DNA from: Pneumocystis sp. 'macacae' | Lineage: Eukaryota > Ascomycota > Pneumocystomycetes > Pneumocystales > Pneumocystaceae | Direction: 5' to 3' | Length of the DNA stretch: 64,000 nt | Assembly: GCA_018127085.1 (NCBI GenBank) | Contig: CM030733.1 | Location: 496,001-560,000, forward strand | Shown here: positions 11,337-24,907 of the stretch, one piece after another | Position numbering within the stretch: the first letter of the stretch is position 1 | How the letters are laid out: every line of letters begins with the position of its first letter | Notes under the pieces: generated by a model | Database searches by the model: none | What the model was told of the DNA's origin: nothing | The model's input: only the letters and a program-made list of their open reading frames with translations | Translations under genes and position numbers: made by a program

Positions 11337-13143
11337 ATGTTTTTATCGTATTCAAGATAAAACATTATTTTAAAAAAAAACGCTAGTAAGTCAAAGCAAA
11401 TAATATGCTTTGTTTTTTTCGTTATAGGAGCATCTTTGTTTTGCCTTTTCAGCATGGCTTTAGAAATATCCGATTTTATGTGTCTGTTCAAGAGGCCCCC
11501 AAAAAAACTACATTTGGAGGTAATTCTATATGATTAATAGGCCCTATTCAACCATATCTTTTATCTAGGCCTTAAGGACTATGATAGGATCTTCCAAAAC
11601 TTATACAGCCGCTATGATCCCAGCTTAAAATCTGCACAAAAACTAGGAGATTGGTATAAAACTAAAGAAATTTTACTTAAAGGACACGAATGGATTATTT
11701 CTGAGATCAAAGACTCAGGGCTCCGCGGAAGAGGAGGCGCCGGCTTTCCTTCCGGGCTAAAGTGGAGCTTCATGAACAAGCCGGGCTTTGAAAAAGACCG
11801 TCGTGCCAGATATCTTGTCATCAATGCTGACGAGGGAGAACCCGGCACATGCAAGGACCGCGAGATCATCAGGAAGGAGCCCCACAAACTCATCGAGGGC
11901 TGTCTCATTGCTGGCCGTGCAATGAATGCCACCGCCTGCTACATCTACATCCGCGGCGAGTTCTATAACGAAGCAACAATTCTGCAGTCTGCAATCAACG
12001 AGGCCTACAACGGTTTGCCCCCACCCATCTGCTGTCTCTAAACATGCAGCCGGGCTTATAGGTACAAACGCCTGTGGCTCCGGATACGACTTCGACATAC
12101 ATATCCATAGGGGCGCCGGCGCCTACATCTGCGGCGAGGAAACAAGTCTTATTGAGTCTCTCGAGGGAAAACAGGGAAAACCCAGACTCAAGCCCCCCTT
12201 TCCTGGCACCTCTCCCCCCTTCCCCTGCCTCTCTAACCTGTCTAGCCGATGTCGGGCTTTTTGGCTGTCCTACAACTGTAACAAACGTAGAAACGGTTGC
12301 CGTCGCCCCCACCATCTGCCGCCGCGGCGCCGCCTGGTTCAGCAGCCTTGGCCGCGAACGCAACTCCGGAACCAAGCTCTTCTGCATCAGTGGCCATGTC
12401 AACAACCCCTGCACTGTCGAAGGTATTCCCTCCTGCTGCTGACCAAATAACCGGCCAAATACCTGCAGAGGAGATGTCTATCCCCCTCAGAGACCTCATT
12501 GAGAGACACTGCCGCGGCGTCCGCGGCGGCTGGGACAATCTCCTGGGCATTATCCCTGGCGGCTCCTCTGTCCCAATCCTCAACAAAACCCAGTCTGAAA
12601 ACGTCCTTATGGACTTCGACTCCCTCAGAGACGCACACTCCGGCCTCGGCACTGCTGCTGTCATTGTCATGGACAAGTCGACTGATCTCATCAGAGCCAT
12701 CTCCAGGTTTTCTGCCTTCTACAAGCACGAGAGCTGCGGCCAGTGCACTCCGTGCCGCGAGGGAACCGCCTGGATCCACAGTATGATGCAGCGTCTCCAG
12801 ACCGGCTCTGCACACTCACGCGAGATCGACATGTGTGTCTGACTCTCTTTCCGCGCGCTGACTGCTGCAGGCTTTGGGAGCTGACGAAGCAGATCGAGGG
12901 CCACACAATATGTGCGCTTGGCGATGCTGCTGCATGGTATGTCTGTGCCTCTGTTCTGCTGACACGCAAAGGCCGGTGCAGGGGCTGATCCGCAACTTCC
13001 GCGGATACATAGAGGACAGGATCCGGGCGTCCCGTGCAGCGCCGCTGCCAACACACACGGACTGCGCACCCGACACGCATGCACCGTGTGCAGTGCACAG
13101 CGCCGCAACTGCAGAGCATACACGCACTGTACACAGCGTATAG
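11337..13143 (+). CDS. NUBM: NADH:ubiquinone oxidoreductase 51-kDa subunit (NDUFV1/NUBM)
   Basis: The FMN- and NADH-binding subunit of respiratory complex I, on its matrix arm. Eight exons read cleanly: 11337-11347, 11428-11519, 11569-12012, 12050-12205, 12246-12422, 12469-12832, 12871-12936 and 12972-13143. They total 1482 bases (493 residues), with each junction in phase. Signatures: [18 protein letters not shown] (NADH/FMN loop), [50 protein letters not shown], and the N3 iron-sulfur motif [12 protein letters not shown] with the fourth cysteine in HTICALGD. The N-terminus is a plausible mitochondrial presequence; exon 1 of 11 bases is the least certain part. Introns 3-7 are GC-rich and 35-46 nt; the one at 12206-12245 has a GC-AG donor. 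Base composition changes from AT-rich at the 5' end to over 70% G+C further on. The last 35 or so residues run into the purine-pyrimidine repeat. Confidence 0.93.
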
Positions 13144-13400
13144 CGCATACACTCCATATACCGCGCATACACTGCATATACTACGCATACACCCCACATA
13201 TAGTGCGTATACACTGCATATACACGCATATACTATGCATATATGCACAGCGCACACACCCATATGCAGTGCACTGTGCATACGGCACGCATACAGTGCG
13301 CATATAGTGTGCATACAGTGCATACACCCTATGCAGCGCATGTGCATGCACCGGAGACGCGGCGCACACACGCGCATATGTGCACCATGCGGGTCCGCAT
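13080..13400. repeat. alternating purine-pyrimidine CATATAC/CGCATAC repeat
   Basis: A degenerate repeat built from GCATATAC, GCATACAC and TGCATATATGCA units, almost strictly alternating purine and pyrimidine for about 300 bases, with many small palindromes. It begins inside the tail of the complex I gene and ends just before IPI1. Such sequence can adopt Z-DNA or cruciform forms in vitro. It lies at the centre of the GC-rich island. Confidence 0.8.
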
Positions 13401-13411
13401 GACGCTGCGCA

Positions 13412-14522
13412 ATGGCGCGGACACGTGCACCACACACAGACTTCCAGGTAGGCCTGCATCCTCCAGCTGACTCTCGAGAAAAAAAGGCTCCGTGTCGGCA
13501 AGACCCGCCAGCGGCTGCTGCTCCCCACCCTCGGCTCAAAAAGTACCTCCCCGCCCACCAACACCATAACCCCCGCCAGGAATCTCCGTCCCCGTCCAGT
13601 CCCTTGCCAGCACTCCCGACCGCACACTCGCACACGCACTCGCCCTCGCCAGGCACTCCTCTCCCAGAGACCGCACTGACGCCCTCTGCATGCTCAGGAG
13701 CATCGCTCCCCGCTCCCCCACGCCCCTTCTCTGGCGCATTGTCCGCACTGCGGTGCCCCTCCTCACCGACTGTGCCCGCGATGTCCGTGCTGCTCTCCGC
13801 AGCCTCCTTGTCGCTGTCTTTTCCGGCCGCACCGACCTTATTGAGGCACACACGGTCTTTCTTGTGCTCCACATCCACTCGGGCCTGACACACGTCCTCG
13901 ACGATGTCCGCTGCGACTCTGCCGGCCTCCTCGAGTGGCTGCTGTCTGAGGCCGGCGACGCCCTTGTCAGGCACGGCTGGGCGCGCTTTCTCGAGACATT
14001 CTCTGTCCTGCTTGGCTGGAGCCGTCCAGCACGCACAGTCTTTGCCTGTGGGCGCTCGCGGCTGCCGCACCTGCGTGCACTGAGGGCGCTGCTCGTGCAC
14101 GGACTGTCCTTTGGCACTGAGCAGCGCCGGCCGCCGCCAGTGCTTACGCCCCGCGAGGCTGCGGCGCTTGCAGGGATCGGACACCCGCGTGCCCGGATGT
14201 ACATGGGACACCCGGGGCGGTCGGCGCCCTATGGACACCTCGGTCTGTTCTCGCAGACGAAGCATGCTGGACGGGAGGAGTATGGGGACGCAGAGTCGCG
14301 GCTGCAGGTGTTTGGCAGACATGTGGAGGGGCTGCTGGGGTGTCTGCAGGAGACGTGGGCTGGGGAGCAGCTGTCCAGAGACAGTGCGGCACAGGACGCA
14401 CTCGACACGTGCAGACAGGTGGTGCTGATTCTGGGGGCTGTGGAGCGGGTGGTCGACAGAGACACCGTGCCGCAGGGGGCGAGGGCGCGGGTGCAGGAGC
14501 TCAGGGCCAGGGTGGGCGGGCT

Positions 14523-14529
<7 letters not shown>
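13412..14529 (+). CDS. IPI1: IPI1/TEX10-like pre-rRNA processing factor
   Basis: A component of the Rix1 (Ipi1-Ipi2/Rix1-Ipi3) complex for ITS2 processing and late 60S ribosome maturation in the nucleus. Three exons: 13412-13447, 13479-13542 and 13580-14529, together 1050 bases and 349 residues. The join gives [16 protein letters not shown] (the family's basic K-x-VGK motif), then [13 protein letters not shown], then [21 protein letters not shown]. This matches the Ipi1 N-terminal domain, in which one short helix pair is followed by RKDAL-type text and [19 protein letters not shown]. Without the two introns (31 and 37 nt) the frame is broken. The gene lies fully within the GC-rich island, so its proteins are unusually rich in Ala, Arg, Gly and Leu. 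Identity rests on the N-terminal domain; the C-terminal half is divergent. Confidence 0.7.
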
Positions 14530-16876
<2,347 letters not shown>

Positions 16877-16996
16877 TATCTTCTATTGATCTTTTAGCTC
16901 GACAATGTTTTTAAAGTTTTTTTAAAAGATCTGTATATAAAATAAAATAAATAATTAAAAAAATACATTTCTAATATTTTTTTAATTATTTAGAAT

Positions 16997-18106
16997 TTAT
17001 AACATAATACGGCCATTGGATGCTTCCCAATCATGTACATGTTGTAATATTTTTGTAGCTATTTGTTCAGTAGTGTAATGACGTCCAAAAATTTCCTGAA
17101 ATTGCCCATTTGGATCTATATATCGTAAGAAATGTTGTTTTTTATAAAAAAATACCCATTAAATAAAAAAAAATCGAATGATCAACAAGATAATCATCAC
17201 CGGGTTTTATATTAGGCGGTGTAGAAAAATAAACACGATAAGCTTTACAAACAGCTTTAATAGATTCATATGTTCCTGTTAATCCAATTATTTTCGGATG
17301 AAATTCTAGAAAACAATGAATAATTATGTTTAAAAATACCAAACTATTACCTCGAAGATATTCTTTAATCTAATATAATGTTCATGAGCTTTTTTTATAA
17401 AAAAGGAGTATTACCTGGGAAGGTGTATCTCTGTTTGGATCACATGTTATAAAAATAGGAGTTAATACATTTTTTTTATTGTTAACACCTAAAATCTCGT
17501 TAATATTTATAAAAAAATCAGATTAATAAACGATTAATGATGTCAGCCATCTTATCTAATTCTTCAGGACAAATATCTGGACACCTTGTAAATCCAAAAT
17601 ATATCTAACAGGTTATTTTACTCTGGAAAATATCATTAAATAATATACCAAAATATATTTGCCTAAAAAATCTTTATCTGTAACATTTTTTCCTTCATGA
17701 TCAATCAATTCAAAAGGACCGCCTATTTTCGCTTTTCCAATAGATTTGTTTTGGTTTAAATATCCTATTTAAAAATTTTATTAGATATTTACATTATTTT
17801 TGAAAAATAGAATTTACGTCTTTGCAACATTTTTTCTTTCTCATTTTTAAAATACCAAACAAGGCCAGCACCCGTTATAACAAACAATACCCCCGCTTTC
17901 CATGTAAATGGCTAATATTTTTTATTTTCGATTTCATTTTTATTTAAACTGCTTACACCAATTCTTTCTTTATTTCTTAACGTACTTGGCCCAGAAAAAA
18001 CATATCTAGAATAGAGAAACTGCATATTATGATAAAAATACATGATATTTTTCAGTCTTTTCAAATACAATGAGCGACAATTGTTTCTTATTTGAAAATA
18101 AATCAT
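16997..18106 (-). CDS. SCO1: SCO1-type copper chaperone for cytochrome c oxidase
   Basis: A mitochondrial inner-membrane copper chaperone that helps to assemble the CuA centre of Cox2. Start MIYFQIRNN at 18106, a basic presequence-like stretch, and a splice (donor GTAAGC, intron about 17915-17960) to GPFTWKAGVLFVITGAGLVW, which is the conserved entry to the single membrane helix. Then come GGPFELIDHEGK, YFGFTRCPDICPEEL with the copper-binding CPDIC, FITCDPNRDTP, FHPKIIGLTGTYESIK, and YLVDHSIFFYLM with the third copper ligand His. It ends at 16997 after RHYTTEQIA and HDWEASNG. About seven introns, all short. The TAG visible in the unspliced frame at 17912-17914 is an intron acceptor, not a nonsense codon. 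Confidence 0.9.
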
Positions 18107-18688
18107 TTTTTGATTTATAAAAGTGTAATTTATAGTTCTCAGGAAAAAAACGATTGAAATAAATTAATTATTAAAAAATCTTAAAAACTTTAGTTGTATT
18201 TTTTTCAAAAACATTATATTTTTGCAAAATATTAATTTTTCATAAATTAACAATTCTGTTTCTGAAAAAAATTATTTAAATATTTGTACATAAAAACCAA
18301 AGTAAATTAACAACGATATAGCTGTTTTTAAGAATCAGTAGTAATTGATTACAAATAGCCAATATATAAAAACTTTTTAATATGAAAACAATTAATTGAA
18401 TTGTTTTCAAAATATATTAATACAATTTCCTTTAAATATATAAGTGTATGTAAAAATAATATAAATTCCATTCTATTTTTTCATTATAAGATATTTAATA
18501 TTCAAATTTAAATTAAGTTTTTAATAAAATACCATTTATAAAATATTTTAAAACAAAACATTTTTTCCCTTGCTTTCTATCATGATTTTATTGTAAACTT
18601 TTTGTTTCTATAAATAGTAAAAAAATATAGAATTCTCAATCAAATATTCGTTAGAATTAAAATAAGAAAAAATTTTATATGATTTTCA
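18107..18688. other. AT-rich intergenic region
   Basis: About 580 bases between GPI14 and SCO1, both on the minus strand. It should hold the SCO1 promoter and the GPI14 3' UTR. No gene seen. Confidence 0.55.
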
Positions 18689-20050
18689 TTAAAAAGAAAG
18701 ATTATCAATAATACATCCCAAAATCCATATATTAATAATAAAAAATAAAATACTAGATAACCATAAATAAGGGAAAAATACATTTATCCCTAGAAATTCA
18801 AGACAGTAAGCGAAAAAAAGCCATGTAGCCTAAAAAAATTTAAAAATCAGAAGTAATAAAAAATATTTACTTGTCCAAAACCCCAGAGAAACAGCATTAT
18901 CAGACTTGAAAAAGGATCAAGAAAAGGAAGAAGAATAGGAAGCAAAACAATATACCACATAAAGTACTAAAAAAATTAATATATGCATAGTATCCTTTTT
19001 TTAAATACCTGACTCGTACAAACTTTATTAAATGTTACAAATGCAAATGTTTGAGAAAATATAGATCCAAAAAGATTTTTTTTTGCAAGCGCAATAGGGA
19101 TTAAACACATTGATAACAACATTTGCGGTATAAATGAAATAAAAGAAATTGGTATGTGAAATGATGATTTAATTGGAGAAGAAAGATAATAAAGCCATAA
19201 ATGATAAGGTGAGAAGTTGTGTCTATGATCTATTCGAATAAAATGATAAAAATAGGTATGATTCAAAAACGGCATACCATATCTAATTTATTTTAACAAA
19301 AGGGTAATATTTTACTATCACTTACATTTGATACATAATTCCATTTAATATAATTGATGTAAGTACGATTGCTATAGTGAAATAAATACGCGAATAAGTA
19401 ATCCAATAGAAAACTGTTTTCGAGAAAGACTTTCCTTCATATTTGTTATCCATTACCCATAAAAAAGTAGGAATATAAATGATTGCATATAGTTTAAAAT
19501 GAATAACAAGCCCAAGTAAACATCCCGTAATAAAAGGACGCCTCAAAAGTGCCATCCATAAACATAAAAGGACCCCCGTACCAATTATACTTTCTGCATT
19601 TCCACGTGTGCTAATTACTATCACAATAGGATTCCAAAGCCAGATAATTGTATATAGATTTATCTTTTTTACAGAATTCCCTTGAAACAATAGAATATTC
19701 CTTATAAGATATCCAGAAATAAGATCAAATACACTAAACACGATTTTTCCAAAATATGGGACTCCCATAACATTTGGAATTAACATCCAGGCTAACAAAG
19801 GAGTATACCTATATGTTTCTCGGTCATAAACTGATTTTCCATGATAAGCATATTCTGCAGCTCCTGTAAAAACCTTATAATCTATATCTGTATATTTGAC
19901 AGGTGATCGAGAATCATGCCAATGTCCATAAATCAAAAAAAATATCCGTAATAACCCTCCAATTATAAAAATACCATATGTACTATCAAGAACCATATGA
20001 ACACAGGAATAAAGTATTTCACAGAGGCCTTTTTCTGTTTTTTGTGTCAT
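18689..20050 (-). CDS. GPI14: GPI mannosyltransferase I (PIG-M/GPI14)
   Basis: The dolichol-phosphate-mannose-dependent enzyme that adds the first mannose to the GPI anchor precursor on the lumenal side of the ER. Starts at 20050 with MTQKTEKGL. Seen: a first membrane helix with LLRIFFLIYGHWHD, the PIG-M motif with YTDIDYKVFTGAAEYAYHG (the DxD of GT-C enzymes), ESIYDRETYRYTPLLAWML-like text, WLWNPIVIVISTRGNAES, and HFKLYAIIYIPTFLWV. After introns come YGMPFLNHTYFYHFIRIDHR and HNFSPYHLWLYYL, then hydrophobic helices to the stop at 18689. At least four introns. The protein is largely hydrophobic with about ten membrane segments, as expected. Confidence 0.92.
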
Positions 20051-20897
20051 TTTATATGTTACTTTTTAAAATATTTCAGATATTTTTAAAAATATTTAAA
20101 TCCACTACATAATTATTTTGACTTTTTTTTTCTAATTTATTTAATTGCTCTTTTCATAATATGAACATTAACTCTATGAAAATTGTGTCTAATTCAAAAG
20201 TTCTCTTATTTTAATCGTTTAATTTAATAGTCAAAAATTTAAAAAAGTCTTTCATAAAAAGAGTTTTCTTATTAAAATAATATTATTAAAAAATATTCTT
20301 TTCAAGATAAAATACCTTATTTTCTACAAAAAGATCTTATTTAATGAAAAATTATATATTTTGTGTTATAGCTATGTTGTACGATTAGCTATGTAATAAA
20401 TCGGAAATCTTCAATAATTTTTAAATTTTTATAATTATACATATATATACATATATTACACATATACTACGTATATAACATATTATTTGTTAAATAATGT
20501 AACGACATCTGTGATAAAAATGTACCATACATAGTGTATATATGACATTTAGTCTGCATATAATAATATGCAGCACACAGGACTTGCTAAATTATCTGGT
20601 AAAAAGAAAAGTAAGGTTTTATCTATATTGTATAGTTTAGATACGCATCAAATATACATTGAATGTATCTACTACTCTCTACTTTCTCATAAATCTACTA
20701 TAGTACGATTGTATCAGTCCATTAAGTCATATGACAAATTATATGTGGTATAAATGCACATTATAAACGTTATGTATTCAGTTAAGTTTTTTGTGCAGGG
20801 TATTTAGATAATGCATATTTTTTAAAGATGTTAAATTAAAAAATCAAAAATCAAGAGCCAGAAAAAAATAAAAAAAATAAAAAAAAAACAGGAAATT
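20051..20897. other. AT-rich intergenic region, divergent promoters
   Basis: About 850 bases between GPI14 (-) and the mL41 gene (+). It has TATA/CATATA-type simple sequence at 20430-20480. A 61-codon frame at 20568-20753 has no recognisable family and no better composition than its surroundings; not called as a gene. Confidence 0.45.
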
Positions 20898-21368
20898 ATG
20901 TTCAAACCAACTTTAATAGCAAATGGGGCAAGAAGGTAAGTATTTGTTTTTTTAAGTAAAAAAATCATATTAAAAGGCTTCCAATGACATCTAAACAAGG
21001 CAGAGAGTTTTACAAAGGTTCTCGTACAGGATCAATGGGTAGGCACACAAAAAGAGGTAATTTTTCTCATACATATTTATATTTATCTATTTTTTCTAAC
21101 AAAATACCAATAGGACGTTACTTAATTGACTGGGCAAAAGTCAGAACCTTTGTTGTTCCTAGTGGTCTTGATACAACACTTGTAATACTATTTTAGAAAA
21201 TATAAAAAGAACAAAGCTAATGGAGTGAAGTTAAAACCTTTCGTTACACTTAAATTGCGCCCAATGCGATCGTCTTTTGGTCCGGGGCAAAAACATGGAT
21301 TCGATGGAAATATCTATTACAGTCAATGGAAACAAGAGAATTCAAATGAAAAGCAGGAAGATTCTTGA
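20898..21368 (+). CDS. MRPL27: mitochondrial ribosomal protein mL41 (MRPL27)
   Basis: A protein of the large mitochondrial ribosomal subunit. Exons: ATG at 20898 to 20935, then from 20977 after an intron with donor GTAAGT. Joined text is ..ANGARRLPMTSKQGREFYKG, then GSMGRHTKRG, GRYLIDWAKVRTFVVPSGLD and, after a fourth exon, LKPFVTLKLRPM to the stop at 21368. The TKQG..YKG and GRHTKxGxYxIxWxKVRT motifs match yeast Mrpl27/human mL41. Three introns of about 40-60 nt. The third intron (donor GTAATA, acceptor GTGAAG) contains a TAA in frame, so splicing is needed to reach the KPFV motif. Confidence 0.88.
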
Positions 21369-21795
21369 ATTTATTAGTAAAGTTTTCTGTATCTGTATAT
21401 ACGTGTCTATAAAAACTATCCAAATACATGCAATTTTCTACAGTTAAACTTATTTTTGTTCATGTCATGAAATAAATCAAATCTAAGGATATTAATCATA
21501 AAAATATAAATGAAAAAGGATTGAAGAAAATAGAAGGAGAATAGTACAGCTTTTAAGCAATTTTCTGTATCATTTTTAATGATATAATTAATTATACTTC
21601 AAATATTCCTAAATTCATTACACAACAAATGTATTAATTTTTTATAGAATAGTGTCTAGTCCAATTAGAAAATTATAAGATTTATATAAAAAATGTATAT
21701 TGTTTCTATATTTTATTTCACTATTTCACCTAGTTGCTTACTTTTCTCGTTACGTAGATGCTAAAAAACTCAAACAGAAAAACAAGTTATATAAA
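21369..21795. other. AT-rich intergenic region
   Basis: About 430 bases between mL41 and STT3, both on the plus strand. Probably the mL41 3' UTR and the STT3 promoter. No gene seen. Confidence 0.5.
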
Positions 21796-24655
21796 ATGGT
21801 AGAATCCAAGCCGAGTACTTTACTTTCAAAAGAAAGCCTTAAAGATGTTAAAGAATTGTTAAAAGTTAGTTCATTGTCTGCATTTAAAACTAATTTAATA
21901 TCTCTAGATCCTTATTTTTGTGAGTATCTCAGGTAGGCTTTTTCTTAATATGATAATGGTAAAAATTTAATTATGTTTTTTTTTGTTTTCAGCTTCTGCT
22001 ATCTTTCCTAGATTATTCTCTGTTATTAGGTCTGCTTATGTATAAAATCATGCGTAGTTTTGTTTAATAAGATCTAGATACGAATCAATTATTCATGAAT
22101 TTGATCCATGTAAAATAGTTAGCTAAGGTATACTATTACATACTAATGATAAAAGGGTTTAATTTTCGTGCTACAAAGTATTTAATTTCTTCTTCGTTAA
22201 CTGATTTTTGGAATTGGTTTGATGATCGAACGTATGTTATTGCATTTTTGTTTTTTTTTTTGTTTTTTTCCATTATTTAATAAATATTAATTAATATCTA
22301 AGATGGTATCCTTTAGGACGTGTAACAGGTGGGACAATGTATCCAGGATTAATGATTACATCATATATTATTCATTCTATTTTTCATTTTTTTAATTATC
22401 CTGTTAATATTCGTGACGTTTGTGTTTTTTTTGCACCTGCTTTTTCAAGTCTGACAGCACTTGCAACATATTTTTTTACAAAGGAGTTAAAAGACGAGAC
22501 AGCAGGGCTTTTTGCAGCAGCGTTTATTGCCATTGTACCAGGATACATTTCAAGATCAGTTTCTGGAAGCTATGATAACGAAGCAATTGCTATTACGCTT
22601 TTGATGACTACTTTTTTTTTATGGATAAAAGCAGTAAAAACAGGACGTGCTTTTTGGGGTTCATTAACTGCTTTTTTCTATTTTTATATGGTCTCTGCTT
22701 GGGGTAAGGATATATTTTTTTAAATATTTATTGATAAAAAGGTGGATACGTTTTTATCACAAACATGATCCCTTTACATTGTTTCCTTCTTATTTTAATG
22801 GGTCGTTTTTCATCAAAAATATATATAGCATATTCCAGTTTCTATATTTTAGGAACATTAATGTCAATGCAAATTCCATTCGTTAGCTTTCAACCTATTC
22901 GTACTAGTGAGCATATGTCAGCACTTGGTAATTATTATTTGATAGAATAACATTTATGATTGAACAATTTTAGGTATTTTTGGTTTAATGCAAATACTGG
23001 CACTCGTAAACTTTGTACGGTCTCATGTTTCTGATAAAAAATTTCAAAACTTTCTTAAATATACTGTGTTCTTTTTATTTTTCTTGTCTCTTAGTGTGTT
23101 GATTTTATTAACTATGATTGGAACAATTGCTCCATGGACAGGCCGGTTTTATTCTTTATGGGATACAAGCTATGCAAAAATTCATATTCCTATTATTGCT
23201 TCTGTTTCAGAACATCAACCGACTTCCTGGACGTATTTTTTCTTTGATTTTGGGTTGCTAATTTGGCTATTTCCTGCCGGTGTTTATTTCTGTTTCCAAA
23301 AACTAAAAGATGAACATGTTTTTGTTATTATATATGCTATTATGGCTAGTTATTTTTCAGGAGTAATGGTTCGTCTTATATTAATATTAGCGCCAATAGT
23401 TTGTATTGCGTCTGCTCTTAGTTTAACAGCATTATTAGATAAATATCTATTTTTTCCAAACTTTCAATTTAAAATATTGCTTCCTTTTACTAAATCAAAG
23501 ACATCTGAATTAGCTTTAGCTTATCGGAAGGCATCAAAGTTTACAGGAAAAACAAGATCATCTATTAACAGCGTAATTAAGAATTCTACAAAAAACATGA
23601 CTGGTTATGTTAAATCTTTTGTCTCTAAAATTGCACTAGTATCTTTACTTTTTTATTATTTAGTATTGTTTGTCTATCATAGTACATGGGTCACATCCAA
23701 TGCATACTCTTCTCCATCTATAATATTTTCAGGTCAAACATCATCAGGAAAGGAATTTATTATTGATGATTACCGTGAAGCATATTATTGGTTAAGACAA
23801 AATACTCCTTATGATGCAAAGGTTGTAAGCTGGTGGGATTATGGCTACCAAATTGGAGGTTTAGCAGATAGAATTACTTTAGTTGATAATAATACATGGA
23901 ATAATACACATATTGCAGTAAGAATGATTTATGATTATTTAAATATTTTAATTAGATATTAGACAGTAGGAAAAATTATGTCTAGTTCTGAAGAAGTTTC
24001 ATATCCAATTTTAAGGAAACATGATGTGGATTATGTTCTTGTTATTTTTGGAGGGTTACTTGGATATTCTGGTGATGATATAAATAAGGTAAAGTCAAAA
24101 ATATATACTAAATAACTTCTATTTGACAGTATTAAGTTTCTTTGGATGGTTAGAATTGTATGTTATAAATCTTTTCTATTTGTTATAACTATTTTTTAGG
24201 CAGAAGGTGTTTGGCCTAATGAAGTAAGAGAAAATGACTTTTTTTCATATAATGGATACAGAGTCGACAAAGATGCAACACCTACTATGAAAAATAGTCT
24301 TATGTATAAAATGAGCTATTATAAGTTTACTATTCTACTTAATTTTTATTTATTTTAATAAATAAATATAGTTTTAATAAATTATTTAATGGAGATCAAG
24401 GCTATGATTCTGTTAGAGAACAGTATATACCAACAAATGATATTATATTGAATACACTGGGTGAATAAAACATTTTTTTTATAAAATTTAATATTTTTTT
24501 TAGAAGAAGTATATACCACTGAAAATTGGTTGGTTCGAATTTATAAAGTCAAAAGTCCAGACAACTTAGGAAGAGATTATACAAACAAGGAATCGTATAT
24601 TCCATACAGAAGCAAAAAAGGTGTTCATAAGATGCTCAGAATAAATACTTTTTAA
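21796..24655 (+). CDS. STT3: STT3 catalytic subunit of oligosaccharyltransferase
   Basis: Transfers the dolichol-linked glycan to Asn-X-Ser/Thr in the ER lumen. Starts at 21796 ([10 protein letters not shown]). A splice to [20 protein letters not shown] gives the first membrane helix; two further splices give [21 protein letters not shown], with the catalytic DxD-like first loop, and [19 protein letters not shown]. Further on: [44 protein letters not shown], the long lumenal part with the hallmark WWDYG at about 23830 followed by [11 protein letters not shown], and the C-terminal [20 protein letters not shown] before the stop at 24655. About ten introns, 35-60 nt. A lysine/serine-rich loop at about 23470-23610 is longer than usual. 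The gene follows mL41 directly on the same strand. Confidence 0.93.
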
Positions 24656-24907
24656 TCTACAAAACATTTTTTATATATTTAAGATTTATACAATAAATCT
24701 CATATTTAAATACCTAGTTATTGTAAATAACTTTTTATGTCTTATCTTTCAATAAAAATTTAAGATTTCTCTTTCTTTCAATTCCCATAAATAATCCGAT
24801 CTCCAAAACAGCGATATCTATATAAGGCTTCTTAAAGAAGCTTTCGAAAAATTTAAAGAATCTAAGAAATCGTAAAAAATCTTAGAATTATTTTTATATG
24901 AAAAGAT

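Noticed and set aside
13501..13640. Frameshift in IPI1
   Set aside because: The apparent change of frame is removed by a 37-nt intron (GTACCT...CCAG, 13543-13579) with a CATAAC branch site.
12691..14322. 543-codon minus-strand frame across the GC island
   Set aside because: GC-rich sequence has few stop codons, so long spurious frames arise. The plus strand explains this region with complex I and IPI1 exons in phase; the minus-strand text is C/R-rich noise over the repeat.
17912..17914. Nonsense codon TAG in SCO1
   Set aside because: It is the acceptor of an intron with a GTAAGC donor; splicing gives the conserved GPFTWKAG text.
20568..20753. 61-codon plus-strand ORF
   Set aside because: No family, no intron partner, composition like its surroundings, and it begins in CATATA-type simple sequence.
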